Counted from the stretch's first letter, positions 37,752-48,967 are shown. The stretch: DNA of 62,519 nt from Sphingomonas palustris (GCA_026225215.1 JAMFSI010000012.1:1-62519), one strand, 5' to 3'. Made by a program: numbers and translations. Notes: generated by a model from the sequence alone, not told the origin.

Positions 37752-40592
37752 ATGGGCAGCGAAAGCCACGATTTCTTCGAAACCAATGCCGATCTCGATC
37801 AGCCCCAGCCCGGACCCAGCTGGCAGCGCGCCGGCTGGCCGCTGACCGGCGCCGCCAGTGAAGACGATCTGACGCAGGCGCTTGACCCGCTGGTGCTGAA
37901 GCCGGCGGTCAAAGCCGCTGCCAAGCAAGCCGGCATCGCGCTCGACGACGCGTGGATCGAAGCGGCCGCGACCGATACTATTCGGGCGGTCATGCTGATC
38001 CGTACCTATCGGGTGCGCGGGCACCTGGCGGCGGACCTCGATCCGCTCGGCCTCGCCAGACGCGACATTCCACCCGACCTCACTCCCGAATTCTACGGCT
38101 TTTCGGGCGACGCGCTCGACCGCAAGATCTTCCTGGGCGGCTATCTCGGCCTGCAATGGTCGACGATGCGCGATATCGTGGCGATCCTGCGCGCCAATTA
38201 CTGCGGCAAGGTCGGCATGGAATTCATGCATATCGTCGACATCGAAGAGCGACGGTTCCTTCAGGACCGCATGGAAGGCGCTGACAAGACGATCGATTTC
38301 ACCCCCGAGGGCAAGAAGGCGATCCTCGGCGCGGTGGTGCGCGGCGAGCAATATGAGAAATATCTCGGCCGCAAATTCGTCGGCACCAAGCGCTTCGGGC
38401 TCGATGGCGGCGAAAGCATGATCCCCGCGCTCGAAGCGGTGATCAAATATGGCGGCCAGAAGGGCGTCAAGGAAATCGTCTACGGCATGTCGCATCGCGG
38501 CCGGCTCAACGTGCTCGCCAACGTCATGGCCAAGCCTTACAAGGTGATCTTCCACGAGTTTTCGGGCGGCACCGCCAATCCCGAGGATGTCGGTGGATCG
38601 GGCGACGTCAAATACCACCTCGGCACCAGCACCGACCGTGAATTCGACGGCATCAAGGTGCATATGAACCTGATGCCCAACCCCAGCCATCTGGAAACGG
38701 TGGATCCGGTGGTGCTGGGCAAGGTGCGCGCTTATCAAGTGTTTCACGATGATATCGGCCCCGACAAGCACAAGCAGGTGCTGCCGGTACTGATCCATGG
38801 CGACGCCGCCTTTGCCGGGCAAGGCATCGTCTGGGAGTGCTTCGGCTTTTCCGGCATCCGTGGCTACAACACCGGCGGCTGCATCCATTTCATCGTCAAC
38901 AATCAGATCGGCTTCACCACCAGCCCGCAATTCTCGCGCGGCTCGCCTTATCCCTCGGACGTCGCCAAGGGCATTCAGGCGCCGATCCTGCATGTCAACG
39001 GCGACGACCCCGAGGCAGTGACCTTCGTCTCCAAGCTGGCGATCGATTATCGCCAGAAGTTCGGGCGCGATATCGTCATCGACATGTGGTGCTATCGCCG
39101 CTTCGGTCACAACGAAGGCGACGAACCCAGCTTCACCCAGCCGCTGATGTATGCCAAGATTCACCAGCACCCGACGATCAGTGAAATATATGCTGAGCGG
39201 CTGGTGCGGCAAGGCGTGATCGGCGCCAATTATCTGCCCGAGCTGGTGGCGGGTTTCACCGGCTTGCTCGACGAGCATTTCGACGCGGCGAAGACCTACA
39301 AGGCCAATGAGGCCGACTGGTTCGGCGGTCGCTGGAGCGGCTTCAACAAGCCGATGGACCCCGAAACCGCACGGCGCAATGTGCCCACCGGGATCGAATC
39401 GAAGCTGTTCGACAGCCTCGGTCGGACGCTGACCACGGTGCCCGGCGATCTCACCGTGCACAAGACCCTGGCTCGCGTGATCGATGCACGCCGCACGACA
39501 TTCGCCTCGGGGCAAGGCTTCGACTGGGCGACCGGCGAAGCGCTGGCCTTCGGCTCGCTGCTGTCGGAGGGCTATTCGGTACGGCTCTCGGGCCAGGATT
39601 CGGGGCGCGGCACCTTCAGCCAGCGCCATGCGGTATGGGTCGATCAGACCAGCGAACGCAAATATGTGCCGCTGTCCACGGTGCCGCACGGCCACTTTGA
39701 AGTCCATGACAGCACGCTATCGGAATATGGCGTGCTCGGCTTCGAATATGGCTATGCCAGCGCCGACCCCAAAACGCTGGTGCTGTGGGAAGCGCAATTC
39801 GGCGATTTCGCCAATGGCGCGCAGATCATCATCGACCAATATATCGCCGCGTCGGAAGCCAAATGGTTGCGCGCCAACGGGTTAGTGCTGCTGTTGCCGC
39901 ATGGCTATGAGGGCCAGGGGCCGGAGCATAGTTCGGCGCGGCTGGAGCGGTTCTTGCAGCTTTGCGCGCAAGACAATCTCCAAGTCTGCAATATCACGAC
40001 CCCGGCGAATTACTTCCATGTACTGCGCCGCCAGATGCATCGGCCGTTCCGCAAGCCGCTGATCATCATGACCCCCAAGAGCCTGCTGCGCCATCCGATG
40101 GCCAAATCGGCAGCCAGCGAATTTGTCGGCGAGGGGCATTTCATGCGCATCCTTTCCGACCCCGCCGCGCCATCAGCAGAAAAAACACGCCGGCTGGTGC
40201 TGTGCTCGGGCAAGGTCGCTTATGATCTGATCGAAGCGCGCGATGCCGCCGAGATCGACGATCTCCAGATCGTCCGGCTCGAACAGCTCTATCCGTTCCC
40301 CGGTGAGCCGCTGGCGGCGAGACTGGCGCATATGCCGAATCTCGAACAAGTCATCTGGTGCCAGGAAGAGGCGAAGAACAACGGCGGCTGGTCCTTCGTC
40401 GAGCCGCTCATCGAAGCCGCGCTGCACGCCGCCAAGATCAAGCCCAAGCGGCCACGCTATGCCGGCCGCGCCGCATCGGCTTCGCCGGCCACCGGCCTGG
40501 CCAAGCGCCATGCCGCCGAGCAGGCCGCATTGGTCGCCGATGCGCTGGGGCTGTCGGTTCGTTCGGAAATCCGCCGCAAAAAGAAGGCCTGA
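37752..40592 (+). CDS. sucA: 2-Oxoglutarate dehydrogenase E1 component
   Basis: 946 residues from ATG 37752 (AAGG eight bases upstream). Thiamine-diphosphate enzyme that decarboxylates 2-oxoglutarate and passes the succinyl group to E2. Visible: N-terminal SWQRAGWPL peptide for E2 binding, RTYRVRGHLAADLDPLG, SHRGRLNVLANVM, HGDAAFAGQG (ThDP region), CYRRFGHNEGDEPSFTQP, and C-terminal SGKVAYDLIEAR. Followed 26 bp on by sucB. Confidence 0.97.
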   Translation: MGSESHDFFETNADLDQPQPGPSWQRAGWPLTGAASEDDLTQALDPLVLKPAVKAAAKQAGIALDDAWIEAAATDTIRAVMLIRTYRVRGHLAADLDPLGLARRDIPPDLTPEFYGFSGDALDRKIFLGGYLGLQWSTMRDIVAILRANYCGKVGMEFMHIVDIEERRFLQDRMEGADKTIDFTPEGKKAILGAVVRGEQYEKYLGRKFVGTKRFGLDGGESMIPALEAVIKYGGQKGVKEIVYGMSHRGRLNVLANVMAKPYKVIFHEFSGGTANPEDVGGSGDVKYHLGTSTDREFDGIKVHMNLMPNPSHLETVDPVVLGKVRAYQVFHDDIGPDKHKQVLPVLIHGDAAFAGQGIVWECFGFSGIRGYNTGGCIHFIVNNQIGFTTSPQFSRGSPYPSDVAKGIQAPILHVNGDDPEAVTFVSKLAIDYRQKFGRDIVIDMWCYRRFGHNEGDEPSFTQPLMYAKIHQHPTISEIYAERLVRQGVIGANYLPELVAGFTGLLDEHFDAAKTYKANEADWFGGRWSGFNKPMDPETARRNVPTGIESKLFDSLGRTLTTVPGDLTVHKTLARVIDARRTTFASGQGFDWATGEALAFGSLLSEGYSVRLSGQDSGRGTFSQRHAVWVDQTSERKYVPLSTVPHGHFEVHDSTLSEYGVLGFEYGYASADPKTLVLWEAQFGDFANGAQIIIDQYIAASEAKWLRANGLVLLLPHGYEGQGPEHSSARLERFLQLCAQDNLQVCNITTPANYFHVLRRQMHRPFRKPLIIMTPKSLLRHPMAKSAASEFVGEGHFMRILSDPAAPSAEKTRRLVLCSGKVAYDLIEARDAAEIDDLQIVRLEQLYPFPGEPLAARLAHMPNLEQVIWCQEEAKNNGGWSFVEPLIEAALHAAKIKPKRPRYAGRAASASPATGLAKRHAAEQAALVADALGLSVRSEIRRKKKA

Positions 40593-40618
40593 GCCCGCCA
40601 AGGGCGCAGTGACAGATT

Positions 40619-41854
40619 ATGGCAAGCGAAGTCAAAGTCCCGGTTCTGGGCGAATCGGTATCGGAAGCGACGATCGGCCAGTGGCTGAAACAGCCCGGTG
40701 AAGCCGTGGCGATCGACGAGCCCATCGTTAGCCTGGAAACCGACAAGGTCGCGATCGAGGTCAACGCGCCGGTGGCCGGGATAATGGGTGCGCAGCTGGT
40801 CAAGCTGGGCGATACCGTGTTGGTGGGCGCGCTGATCGCGACGATCGAAGAAGGCAGCGGCACGGTGGCCCCTGCCCCCGCAGCCGCATCGGCCAGCGCA
40901 GCCCCTGCCCCCGCGCTCTTGTCGCCATCGGCGCCCGCCGAAGAAGCTGCCGCCGACCCGGCGGTGCTCTCCCCGGCGGTGCGGCGAGCGGTTTTGGAAT
41001 ATGGCATCGATCCCGCCAGCGTGAAGGGCACAGGCAAGGACGGGCGCCTGACCAAGGAGGACGTGATCGCGGCTGCCTCGGCCAAACAGTCCGCGCCAGC
41101 GCCCGCCGCTGCTCCGATCGCGCCTCCGCCCGTCTCGGCGATCGCGGAAGGCGCGCGCGCCGAAGAACGGGTGAAGATGACCCGGCTGCGCCAGACCATC
41201 GCCCGGCGGCTCAAGGAAGCGCAGGATACCGCCGCGCTGCTGACCACCTTCAACGATGTCGATATGTCCGCGGTGATCGCGGCGCGCGACAAGTACAAGG
41301 AATTGTTCGAGAAGAAGCATGGCGTGCGGCTTGGCTTCATGGGCTTCTTCGCCAAGGCCGCCTGTCTCGCGCTGAAGGACATCCCCAGCGCCAACGCCCG
41401 GATCGAGGGCGACGAGATCATCTATCACAAATTCGTCGATATCTCGGTGGCGGTTTCGGCACCGGGCGGCCTGGTGACGCCGGTGGTGCGCGATGCCGAT
41501 GGCATGAGCTTTGCCCAGATCGAAGGCGCCATCGCCGAATACGGCAAGCGCGCCCGCGACGGCGCGCTCACCCTCGCCGACCTCAAAGGCGGGACCTTCA
41601 CCATTTCCAATGGCGGCGTATTCGGCAGTCTGATGTCCACCCCGATCATCAATCCCCCGCAAAGCGCGGTGCTCGGCCTCCACCGGATCGAGGACCGGCC
41701 CGTGGCGCGCGGCGGCCAGGTCGTCATCCGGCCGATGATGTATATCGCGCTGTCCTACGATCACCGGTTGATCGACGGTCGTGAGGCGGTGACCGCGCTC
41801 AAGATCATCAAGGACGCGATCGAAGACCCGACCCGGCTGCTGATCGATTTGTAA
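40619..41854 (+). CDS. sucB: Dihydrolipoyl succinyltransferase (E2 of 2-oxoglutarate dehydrogenase)
   Basis: 411 residues. Lipoyl domain 1-77 with the lipoylated Lys in ETDKVAIEV; Ala/Pro linker; peripheral-subunit-binding domain ([23 protein letters not shown]); linker; catalytic domain ending [13 protein letters not shown] with active His and Asp. One lipoyl domain, as is usual for this E2. Separated from lpd by a palindromic repeat block. Confidence 0.96.
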   Translation: MASEVKVPVLGESVSEATIGQWLKQPGEAVAIDEPIVSLETDKVAIEVNAPVAGIMGAQLVKLGDTVLVGALIATIEEGSGTVAPAPAAASASAAPAPALLSPSAPAEEAAADPAVLSPAVRRAVLEYGIDPASVKGTGKDGRLTKEDVIAAASAKQSAPAPAAAPIAPPPVSAIAEGARAEERVKMTRLRQTIARRLKEAQDTAALLTTFNDVDMSAVIAARDKYKELFEKKHGVRLGFMGFFAKAACLALKDIPSANARIEGDEIIYHKFVDISVAVSAPGGLVTPVVRDADGMSFAQIEGAIAEYGKRARDGALTLADLKGGTFTISNGGVFGSLMSTPIINPPQSAVLGLHRIEDRPVARGGQVVIRPMMYIALSYDHRLIDGREAVTALKIIKDAIEDPTRLLIDL

Positions 41855-41878
41855 CGGGCAGAGTAGCCACTATATTTC

Positions 41879-42003
41879 TTGCTCTCTCCCCTTAAGGGGA
41901 GAGATACGAAGGCTTGGCAGCTTGCTGCCTAGCCGTAGTTGAGAGGGGCCCGGCCAGCTTGCGCTCCCCCTCTCCCAACCCTCTCCCCTGAAGGGGAGAG
42001 GGC
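41879..42003. repeat. Palindrome block between sucB and lpd
   Basis: Three hairpins in 125 bp: CTCTCCCC-TTAA-GGGGAGAG at the start, an inner GGCTTGGCAGC / GCTGCCTAGCC pair, and CCCTCTCCCCTGAAGGGGAGAGGG-type sequence at the end. This CTCTCCCCTnAAGGGGAGAG wording is a frequent intergenic repeat in high-GC alphaproteobacteria. Transcription probably reads through into lpd. Confidence 0.75.
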
Positions 42004-42038
42004 TTGAAGGATCCCTCACGCGAATTCAGGGGCTGGCG

Positions 42039-43442
42039 ATGGCTGACTACGATTACGACGTTCTGGTCATCGGCTCCGGTCCTGGCGGCTATGTCGCGGC
42101 GATCCGCGCGGCCCAATTGGGCCTCATAGTCGCCTGCGCCGAAGGTCGTGAGACGCTCGGCGGCACTTGCCTCAATGTCGGCTGCATTCCCTCCAAGGCG
42201 CTGCTCCATGGCTCGGAACTATATGCCGACGCGGTGGAAGGCACGCTCGCCAAATTCGGCGTCAAGATCGACAAAGTCGAGTTGGACCTGGCGGTATTGC
42301 AAGGCGAAAAAGCCATTGCAGTCAAGGAACTGACCGGCGGTATTGAATTCCTGTTCAAGAAGAACAAAATCACCTGGCTCAAGGGTTATGCCCGTTTCAC
42401 CGGGCCGCATGCCGTCGAAGTCGCCGGTAAACCCGTCACCGCCAAAAATATCGTGATCGCCACCGGCTCCAGCGTGACGCCACTGCCCGGTGTGGCCGTC
42501 GATAATGACGCCGGCGTGATCGTGGACTCGACCGGCGCGCTGGCGCTCGACCGCGTGCCGGAGCGGTTGGTGGTGATCGGCGGCGGGGTGATCGGGCTAG
42601 AGCTGGGCTCGGTGTGGCGACGGCTTGGCGCCAAGGTCACCGTCGTGGAATTCCTCGACCAACTGCTGCCCGGTATGGACGGCGATATCCGCAAGGAAGC
42701 CGCCAAGATCTTCCGCAAGCAGGGTCTGGAACTCAAGCTATCGACCAAGGTCACCGGCGCCACCGTCGCGGGCGCCAAGGCCACGCTGACGCTGGAGCCG
42801 GCTGCAGGGGGCGCCGCGGAAACGCTGGAGGCCGATTGCGTGCTGGTGTCGATCGGCCGCCGCCCCAACACCGAGGGGCTGGGGCTCGATGCCATCGGCC
42901 TGAAGCCGAACGCGCGCGGCCAGATCGAAACCGATCACGATTTCCGCACCGCCATCGATGGCGTCTGGGCGATCGGCGATGTCATTCCCGGCCCGATGCT
43001 GGCGCACAAGGCCGAGGATGAAGGGATCGCCGTCGCCGAAAACATCGCCGGCCTCACCGGCATCGTCAATCATGACGTGATCCCCAGCGTGGTCTATACC
43101 ATGCCCGAGATTGCGGGCGTCGGCCTGACCGAGGAAGCTGCCAAGGCCGCCGGCCATGAACTCAAGATCGGCAAGTTTCCGATGTCCGCCAACAGCCGCG
43201 CCAAGACCAATCGCGAGCCCGACGGCTTCGTCAAAATCATCGCCGACGCCAAGACCGACCGCGTCCTCGGCGCCTGGATGATCGCCTCCGTCGCCGGCAC
43301 GATGATCGCCGAGGCCGCCCTGGCGATGGAATTCGGGGCAACCAGCGAAGACATCGCTTACACCTGCCACGCCCATCCCACCCATTCGGAGGCGATAAAG
43401 GAAGCGGCCATGGCAGTGACAGGCAAGCCGATTCATATGTGA
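42039..43442 (+). CDS. lpdA: Dihydrolipoyl dehydrogenase (E3)
   Basis: 467 residues. FAD-binding VIGSGPGGYVAAIRAAQLG (9-27), redox disulfide GGTCLNVGCIPSK, NAD-binding VIGGGVIGLELGSVW, second FAD motif GVWAIGDVIPGPMLAHKAEDEG, and active-site HAHPTHSEAIKE. Reoxidises the lipoyl groups of the 2-oxoglutarate dehydrogenase complex encoded just upstream and may also serve other 2-oxo acid complexes. Confidence 0.96.
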   Translation: MADYDYDVLVIGSGPGGYVAAIRAAQLGLIVACAEGRETLGGTCLNVGCIPSKALLHGSELYADAVEGTLAKFGVKIDKVELDLAVLQGEKAIAVKELTGGIEFLFKKNKITWLKGYARFTGPHAVEVAGKPVTAKNIVIATGSSVTPLPGVAVDNDAGVIVDSTGALALDRVPERLVVIGGGVIGLELGSVWRRLGAKVTVVEFLDQLLPGMDGDIRKEAAKIFRKQGLELKLSTKVTGATVAGAKATLTLEPAAGGAAETLEADCVLVSIGRRPNTEGLGLDAIGLKPNARGQIETDHDFRTAIDGVWAIGDVIPGPMLAHKAEDEGIAVAENIAGLTGIVNHDVIPSVVYTMPEIAGVGLTEEAAKAAGHELKIGKFPMSANSRAKTNREPDGFVKIIADAKTDRVLGAWMIASVAGTMIAEAALAMEFGATSEDIAYTCHAHPTHSEAIKEAAMAVTGKPIHM

Positions 43443-43459
43443 TGTAGAGTGCGGAGACT

Positions 43460-43478
43460 CTGGGGCCAGCGGCCCCAG
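43460..43478. terminator. Hairpin between convergent lpd and PAP2 genes
   Basis: CTGGGGCC (43460-43467) and GGCCCCAG (43471-43478) form a perfect 8-bp stem with a 3-base loop, in the 38-bp gap between convergent genes. No T-run on either strand, but the position suits a bidirectional transcription barrier. Confidence 0.4.
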
Positions 43479-43480
43479 GT

Positions 43481-44455
43481 CTAAGCTACTCTTAAAACCC
43501 CTACAGCACTGGTCTTCGCGCGACGCGCGACGCTGGTAGTCCCTGCGATCGACACCACAGCTACCAGCGCCCCGGCCAGCATATCGGCCAGGTAATGCGT
43601 GCCCTCGACCGGCGTGGACAGCAGCATCGCCGCATTCAGCGCCAGCAGCGGCCAACGCAACGCGCGGATTGGCCAGGCGGTGAAGCAGAAGATCAGCGCC
43701 GAAGTGGTGTGGAAACTGGGGGCACAGACCAGGCCGCGCAGCGCCCCGAGATCGACTTGAGTCATGGCGTGATCGCGCAGTTCCGGGATCATCTGCGATT
43801 GGTACAGCGCGCTCATCGGCATGTAGGGGATGTGCCCCTGCCATAGCGCCGCCAGCGGGCCTCTGGCCGGAATCAAGGGAAACAGGATCAGCGTCAGGAT
43901 CGCGGCGATCCAGAAATTGATCAGGAACAGCCGCGCTTCGCCGCGTCGCCCGGTATGGGCGAGATAGCCGAGCAGGATCGCCGGAGTGACATAAATGCTG
44001 ACGTAGGCGGCCTTGCCGGCCCATTGCAGGGCCGGATGCGAGGATACCGTGCGGTACCAGGTCAGCCAGTCGAAGTGGAGCGCCTGATCGATGCGCTCGA
44101 GCTTGGGATCGGCATAGCCGACGCTGGCGGCGGCAGCGGGATAGCTGGCGATGATCCCCATCAGGCTGATCAACAGAAATATGATGGCGTGGCCACTGAA
44201 CTCGCGGAGCGCATGATGCCATCGCGTGGCGCGGCGGCGGCGGACGTGGAGGAGCGCTGCCAGCACCGCTCCCAGGGCGTAAAGCGAGGCCGTCAGCGGT
44301 GGGAAGAAAATTCGGATATGCTGGCGCCACATCAGTCCCATCAACACGGCGGCGCTGGCGCCCAGCCCGACGATGAGCCAATGGCCAGGGATCAGCGGGC
44401 CTTGGCAGGCATTGCCCGAGGGCATTTTACCCCCTGCCCCGCTATTCGCCTTCAT
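43481..44455 (-). CDS. PAP2-superfamily membrane protein (inositolphosphotransferase type)
   Basis: 324 residues with about six to eight membrane helices. The PAP2_3 / Aur1-like active-site motifs are visible: GLVCAPSFHTTSALIF (catalytic His) and PVEGTHYLADMLAGALVA (second His and Asp). Members transfer or hydrolyse phospho-lipid head groups; in sphingomonads, which make sphingolipids, a role in sphingolipid head-group chemistry is possible but not shown by the sequence. Confidence 0.8.
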   Translation of the reverse strand: MKANSGAGGKMPSGNACQGPLIPGHWLIVGLGASAAVLMGLMWRQHIRIFFPPLTASLYALGAVLAALLHVRRRRATRWHHALREFSGHAIIFLLISLMGIIASYPAAAASVGYADPKLERIDQALHFDWLTWYRTVSSHPALQWAGKAAYVSIYVTPAILLGYLAHTGRRGEARLFLINFWIAAILTLILFPLIPARGPLAALWQGHIPYMPMSALYQSQMIPELRDHAMTQVDLGALRGLVCAPSFHTTSALIFCFTAWPIRALRWPLLALNAAMLLSTPVEGTHYLADMLAGALVAVVSIAGTTSVARRAKTSAVGVLRVA

Positions 44456-44530
44456 GCCTCACCCGCTCGTTTTATCATTCTGCGTGCGCTGTAACGAAAC
44501 CGTCATGAAAACCAAGCCCGTAGGCCCCGA

Positions 44531-46738
44531 TCACCTTACCTCCAGCCCGGTCCATCGCGCGAGAAAGGCCAGCTCATCGGCGCTCTCGGCGATCGCCTTG
44601 TCGGTCGGCTTGCCCGAGCCGTGGCCTGCCTTGGTCTCGATCCGGATCAGATGCGGCTTGGCGCCGATAGCAGCGGCTTGCAGCGCGGCGGTGTATTTGA
44701 AACTATGCGCGGGAACGACGCGATCGTCGGTGTCGCCGGTGGTCACCAGGATCGCCGGGTAATCCACGCCGCTGTGGATATTGTGATAGGGCGAATAGGC
44801 GCGCAGGATTTTGAAATCCGCTTCCCGCTCGGGGTAGCCATAATCATCGACCCAGTAGCGCCCGGCGGTGAAGCGGTCGAAGCGCAGCATATCCATCACC
44901 CCGACCTGGGGATTGGCGACGGCGAAGAGATCGGGGCGCTGGTTGGTCACCGCAGCAACCAGCAGTCCACCGTTCGAGCCGCCCTGGATGGCGAGGCCGC
45001 CCTGCGGCGTGATCCCTTGCGCGATCAGATATTCGCCGGCGGCGATGAAATCGTCGAAGACATTCTGCTTGTTGCCGAGCCGCCCGGCATCATGCCAATC
45101 CTTGCCGTATTCGCCGCCGCCGCGCAGGTTGGCGAGGGCAAAAGCACCCCCGGCCTGCAACCATGCCATCCGTGATGCCGAAAAGCCCGGGGTCAGCGCG
45201 ATGTCGAAGCCGCCGTAGCCATAGAGCAGTGTCGGCACCGCACGATGAGCCGTCGCGATATCCCGGCGGCGGACAATGAACATCGGTACGCGGGTGCCAT
45301 CGCGCGACCGGTAGAAGACCTGATCGACGGCATAATCGTCGGGGGCAAAATCGAGTTTTGGGCTGGCGAAAATCGCGCTTTGTCCGCTCGCCATATCATA
45401 GCGGTAAATCGTTGTCGGCTGATTGAAGCTGGAGAAGCTGTAGAAGGTTTCGGGATCGCCGGGCTTGCCCTTGAAGCCGCTGGCCGTGCCGATGTCGTTG
45501 AGCGCGAGTTCATGCACCGCACCACCGCGGAAATCGACGACCAACGCATGGCTGGCAGCATCGCGCAGGTAAGTCAGGATCAGCTTGTCGCCGATAATGC
45601 TGGCCTGCTGCAGTGGTTCATCGCCTTGCCGGATGATCTCACGCCAATCCGGGAAAGGTGCAGCGAGATTGATCGTCATCAGCCGATAGCGCGGGGCATC
45701 CCAATTGGTCACGAACCACAAGCTTTCGCCGATGCTATCGACCAGTTTCCAGTCATGATCGAAGCCGGTGACCAGCACCCGCACCGGCCAGACATGCTCC
45801 TTGCGCACGGCAAGATCGATCAGATGCACCTCGTAACGCGCATCGGTGCCGATCGCGCTGGTGATGACGGCGTAGCGGCCGTCCGAGGTAACCTTAGCCT
45901 TGTGCCCCCAATCGGGATGGCCCGGCGTAGCGTAGACCAGTTCATCCGCGGACTGGGATGTCCCGATAAGATGATACCAGATCGCCTTGTTGAACGTCAG
46001 CGCCTGGAAAATCTGGCCTGACGGAGGTGCGGGGAAACGGGAGTAGAGAAAGCCATGCCGCCCGATCCAGGCAATATTGCTGTCATTGACCCAATTCAGT
46101 TCGTCGGGAAGCAGGCGGCCGCCGGCGACATCGAGCACATGCAGCACGCGCCAATCGCTACCGCTTTGCTGCACGCCATAAGCCAGCAGCGCACCATCAT
46201 GCGACGGCTCCCATAGTTCGGGATCGAGGGCGGCGGTGCCATCGCTCGACCAGCTGTTGGGGTCGAGCAGCAAGCGGGGCTTGCCGCCCAATCCGTCGCG
46301 CACCTCGAGCGTCGGCTGGTTCTGCAGTCCCGAATTGCGCAGGTAAAAATAATGTCTGCCGGCTTTGCGCGGCAGGCCGAAGCGCTCGAAATCAGTCAGC
46401 GTCCGAATGTGAGTGGCAAACCACTCGCGCGCCGGGAGCTTGGTGAGATAGCTTTCGGTTACCGTATTTTCGCGCGACACCCAGTCGGCGACGTCCGGAT
46501 CGCTGCGCACGTCACCTTCGAGCCAGCGATAGGGATCGGCGATCTTTTCGCCGAACAGAGGCTCGACCAGATCGCCGCGTCGCGTATCGGGGTATTGGAT
46601 CGCCGGCATCGCCGACGACTCTGCGACGGCAACGCACGGCAAGCAAGCACCGAGCACTGCTGCCACCAGCAGCACGCCTCGCCGGATCGAATGGACTAGC
46701 GGTCGCAAGCTAAGCCGCGACCGCTTCGCACCGATCAA
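44531..46738 (-). CDS. Prolyl oligopeptidase family serine peptidase
   Basis: 735 residues with a signal peptide ([22 protein letters not shown]), so periplasmic. N-terminal beta-propeller (about 70-440; [19 protein letters not shown] is the usual opening), then the alpha/beta-hydrolase domain: nucleophile Ser in [10 protein letters not shown], Asp in [15 protein letters not shown], His in [12 protein letters not shown]. Predicted to cut short peptides after proline. The start overlaps the rplQ stop (46735-46738, ATGA), an unusual coupling to the alpha ribosomal operon. Confidence 0.93.
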   Translation of the reverse strand: MIGAKRSRLSLRPLVHSIRRGVLLVAAVLGACLPCVAVAESSAMPAIQYPDTRRGDLVEPLFGEKIADPYRWLEGDVRSDPDVADWVSRENTVTESYLTKLPAREWFATHIRTLTDFERFGLPRKAGRHYFYLRNSGLQNQPTLEVRDGLGGKPRLLLDPNSWSSDGTAALDPELWEPSHDGALLAYGVQQSGSDWRVLHVLDVAGGRLLPDELNWVNDSNIAWIGRHGFLYSRFPAPPSGQIFQALTFNKAIWYHLIGTSQSADELVYATPGHPDWGHKAKVTSDGRYAVITSAIGTDARYEVHLIDLAVRKEHVWPVRVLVTGFDHDWKLVDSIGESLWFVTNWDAPRYRLMTINLAAPFPDWREIIRQGDEPLQQASIIGDKLILTYLRDAASHALVVDFRGGAVHELALNDIGTASGFKGKPGDPETFYSFSSFNQPTTIYRYDMASGQSAIFASPKLDFAPDDYAVDQVFYRSRDGTRVPMFIVRRRDIATAHRAVPTLLYGYGGFDIALTPGFSASRMAWLQAGGAFALANLRGGGEYGKDWHDAGRLGNKQNVFDDFIAAGEYLIAQGITPQGGLAIQGGSNGGLLVAAVTNQRPDLFAVANPQVGVMDMLRFDRFTAGRYWVDDYGYPEREADFKILRAYSPYHNIHSGVDYPAILVTTGDTDDRVVPAHSFKYTAALQAAAIGAKPHLIRIETKAGHGSGKPTDKAIAESADELAFLARWTGLEVR

Positions 46739-47148
46739 TCGTCGGCTTCATCCGTGAGCACCGGGCCCGAATCCAAACCCTTGGCCGCGACATCGCGATC
46801 GACCAGTTCGATCACCGCGATCGGCGCCGCGTCCGAGGCGCGCAGTCCGGCCTTGATCACTCGGGTGTAACCGCCCTGGCGCCCGGCATAGCGCGTGGCC
46901 AGCACGTCGAACAGCTTGATCAGCTGGGCATCGTCGAGCAGGCGAGCGTGCGCCAGGCGGCGGTTCGACAGCCCGCCATGCTTGGCCAGCGTGATCAGCT
47001 TTTCCGCGTAGGGGCGCAGCTCGCGCGCCTTCGACAGCGTGGTGGTGATCTGCTCATGCTTGATCAGCGCGGCAGCCATGTTGCGCAGCAATGCAGCGCG
47101 ATGCGAACTGGTCCGCTGAAGTTTGCGGTGGCCGACTTTATGACGCAT
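46735..47148 (-). CDS. rplQ: 50S ribosomal protein L17
   Basis: 137 residues, full length; [20 protein letters not shown] and the L17 core [20 protein letters not shown] are clear. Last ribosomal gene of the alpha operon. It is separated from rpoA by 181 bp that hold a palindromic repeat, and overlaps the peptidase gene that follows. Confidence 0.97.
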   Translation of the reverse strand: MRHKVGHRKLQRTSSHRAALLRNMAAALIKHEQITTTLSKARELRPYAEKLITLAKHGGLSNRRLAHARLLDDAQLIKLFDVLATRYAGRQGGYTRVIKAGLRASDAAPIAVIELVDRDVAAKGLDSGPVLTDEADD

Positions 47149-47231
47149 TGTCTCGTTTCCGTTCGTAAGGGGGCCGTATCAGGTACCCCGGTCCAGGCTG
47201 ATTTCTGGGCCAGCCCATGCCCAATTCATCC

Positions 47232-47322
47232 CGCCTACCCTGAGCTTGTCGAAGGGCTGCTTTGTTCTTTCGGAGGACACAAAAGAAAAGGCAACCCTTC
47301 GACAAGCTCAGGGTGGGCGGAG
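47232..47322. repeat. GAGCTTGTCGAAG inverted repeat, copy 3 (between rpoA and rplQ)
   Basis: Arms CCTGAGCTTGTCGAAGGG (47239-47256) and CCCTTCGACAAGCTCAGG (47295-47312) are perfect inverted 18-mers within a larger imperfect palindrome. It lies between two co-transcribed essential genes and should form a stable hairpin in the mRNA. Confidence 0.85.
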
Positions 47323-47329
47323 GTATTTT

Positions 47330-48388
47330 CTAACCCAGCAGCTCTTGCTCGAGCTTCTTGGCCATTTCTTCGATATTTTCCGGCGGCCAGCCAGGGATGT
47401 CCATGCCGAGGCGCAGACCCATCGACGACAGCACTTCCTTGATCTCGTTGAGCGACTTGCGTCCGAAATTCGGGGTGCGCAGCATTTCCGCTTCGGTCTT
47501 CTGGACGAGATCGCCGATGTAGATGATGTTGTCGTTCTTGAGGCAATTGGCCGAACGCACCGACAGCTCCAGCTCGTCCACCTTCTTGAGCAGGTAGCGG
47601 TTGAGCTGATTGGTATCGCCTTCTTCGGCCGGCGCGGAGGCCATGCCGATCATCGGCGAAGCACCCATCGGCGCCGCGTCTTCGAAATGCACGAACAGCG
47701 CCAACGGGTCCTGCAGGATGCGCGCGGCATAAGCGACGGCGTCCACCGGAGTGACGGTACCATCGGTCTCAACGGTAAGGTTGAGCTTGTCGAAGTCCAG
47801 TTCCTGGCCGATGCGGGCGTTGTCCACCTTATAGGACACCTGGCGCACCGGACCGTACAGCGAGTCGATCGGGATCAGCCCGATCGGCGCATCGACGGGG
47901 CGGTTCGCCACTGCGGGCACATAGCCCTTGCCGGTATCGGCGGTCAGTTCCATGTTGAAGCTGGCGCCTTCATCGAGATGGCAGATCACCAGATCCTTGT
48001 TCATCACCTCGATGTCGCCGGAGACAGCGATGTCGCCAGCCGTCACCTTGGCGGGACCGGTGGCCGACAGCTGCAACCGCTTGGGGCCTTCACCCTGCAT
48101 GCGCAGCGCGATCTGCTTCACGTTGAGCACGATGTCGGTCACGTCTTCGCGCACGCCGGCCAGCGACGAGAATTCATGCAGCACGTTTTCGATCTTGATC
48201 GACGTGATCGCCGCACCCTGCAGCGACGACAGCAGCACGCGACGCAGCGAATTACCCAACGTCAGCCCGAAACCGCGCTCGAGCGGCTCGGCAATGAACG
48301 TGGCGCGACGCTTGGCGTCGTTGCCCGACTTCACCTCGAGGTTGTTGGGCTTCTTCAGTTCCTGCCAGTTCTTGATATTGACAGTCAT
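47330..48388 (-). CDS. rpoA: RNA polymerase subunit alpha
   Basis: 352 residues. N-terminal dimerisation domain (about 1-235: [43 protein letters not shown]) and C-terminal DNA-contact domain (about 255-335: [36 protein letters not shown]), joined by a linker. The contact Arg and Asn-type residues of the C-terminal domain are present. Normal position after rpsK. Confidence 0.98.
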   Translation of the reverse strand: MTVNIKNWQELKKPNNLEVKSGNDAKRRATFIAEPLERGFGLTLGNSLRRVLLSSLQGAAITSIKIENVLHEFSSLAGVREDVTDIVLNVKQIALRMQGEGPKRLQLSATGPAKVTAGDIAVSGDIEVMNKDLVICHLDEGASFNMELTADTGKGYVPAVANRPVDAPIGLIPIDSLYGPVRQVSYKVDNARIGQELDFDKLNLTVETDGTVTPVDAVAYAARILQDPLALFVHFEDAAPMGASPMIGMASAPAEEGDTNQLNRYLLKKVDELELSVRSANCLKNDNIIYIGDLVQKTEAEMLRTPNFGRKSLNEIKEVLSSMGLRLGMDIPGWPPENIEEMAKKLEQELLG

Positions 48389-48508
48389 GGATTTCCCCTA
48401 GGGTTGTATTCTGGCGGGAGACCGCGCTTTCCCGAAAGGTTTCCCAAAACGGGGTGGCGCGGCCAATCCGGATTCGCGAGGGCACGACGGCCACCCGCGA
48501 AGGCGCGA

Positions 48509-48898
48509 TCAGACGCGGCGACGCTTCGAAGGCCGCACACCATTGTGCGGGATCGGTGTCACGTCGCGTATCGAGGTGATGGTGAAACCCACCGCCTGAA
48601 GGGCGCGCAAGGCGCTCTCACGACCCGAACCCGGGCCCTTCACTTCGACTTCCAACGTGCGCACGCCGTGCTCGGCGGCCTTCTTGCCGGCATCGTCAGC
48701 CGCGACCTGGGCGGCATAAGGCGTCGACTTGCGGCTGCCCTTGAAGCCCATGGTGCCGGCGGACGACCAGGCAATCGCATTGCCCTGCGCGTCGGTGATG
48801 GTGACCATGGTATTGTTGAAGCTGGCATTCACATGGGCGATGCCGCTCGAAATATTCTTGCGCTCCCGCTTTTTGATGCGCTGAGGTTCACGTGCCAT
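48509..48898 (-). CDS. rpsK: 30S ribosomal protein S11
   Basis: 129 residues; [44 protein letters not shown], and the conserved end [18 protein letters not shown]. Full length, 69 bp after rpsM. Confidence 0.98.
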   Translation of the reverse strand: MAREPQRIKKRERKNISSGIAHVNASFNNTMVTITDAQGNAIAWSSAGTMGFKGSRKSTPYAAQVAADDAGKKAAEHGVRTLEVEVKGPGSGRESALRALQAVGFTITSIRDVTPIPHNGVRPSKRRRV

Positions 48899-48967
48899 TG
48901 CTGATAATCCTGAGGATAAACCGGTGGGAAAGATGAAGGTGAGGAAGCGGAATACCGCGCTTCCTGA

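Noticed and set aside
37677..39707. 676-codon open frame opposite sucA
   Set aside because: Shadow of sucA; His/Asp-rich antisense composition and no domain.
42738..44381. 547-codon minus frame spanning lpd and the PAP2 gene
   Set aside because: It covers a convergent gene pair in the wrong frame; both real genes have complete motifs.
47246..48904. 552-codon open frame opposite rpoA and rpsK
   Set aside because: Antisense to two essential conserved genes; shadow.
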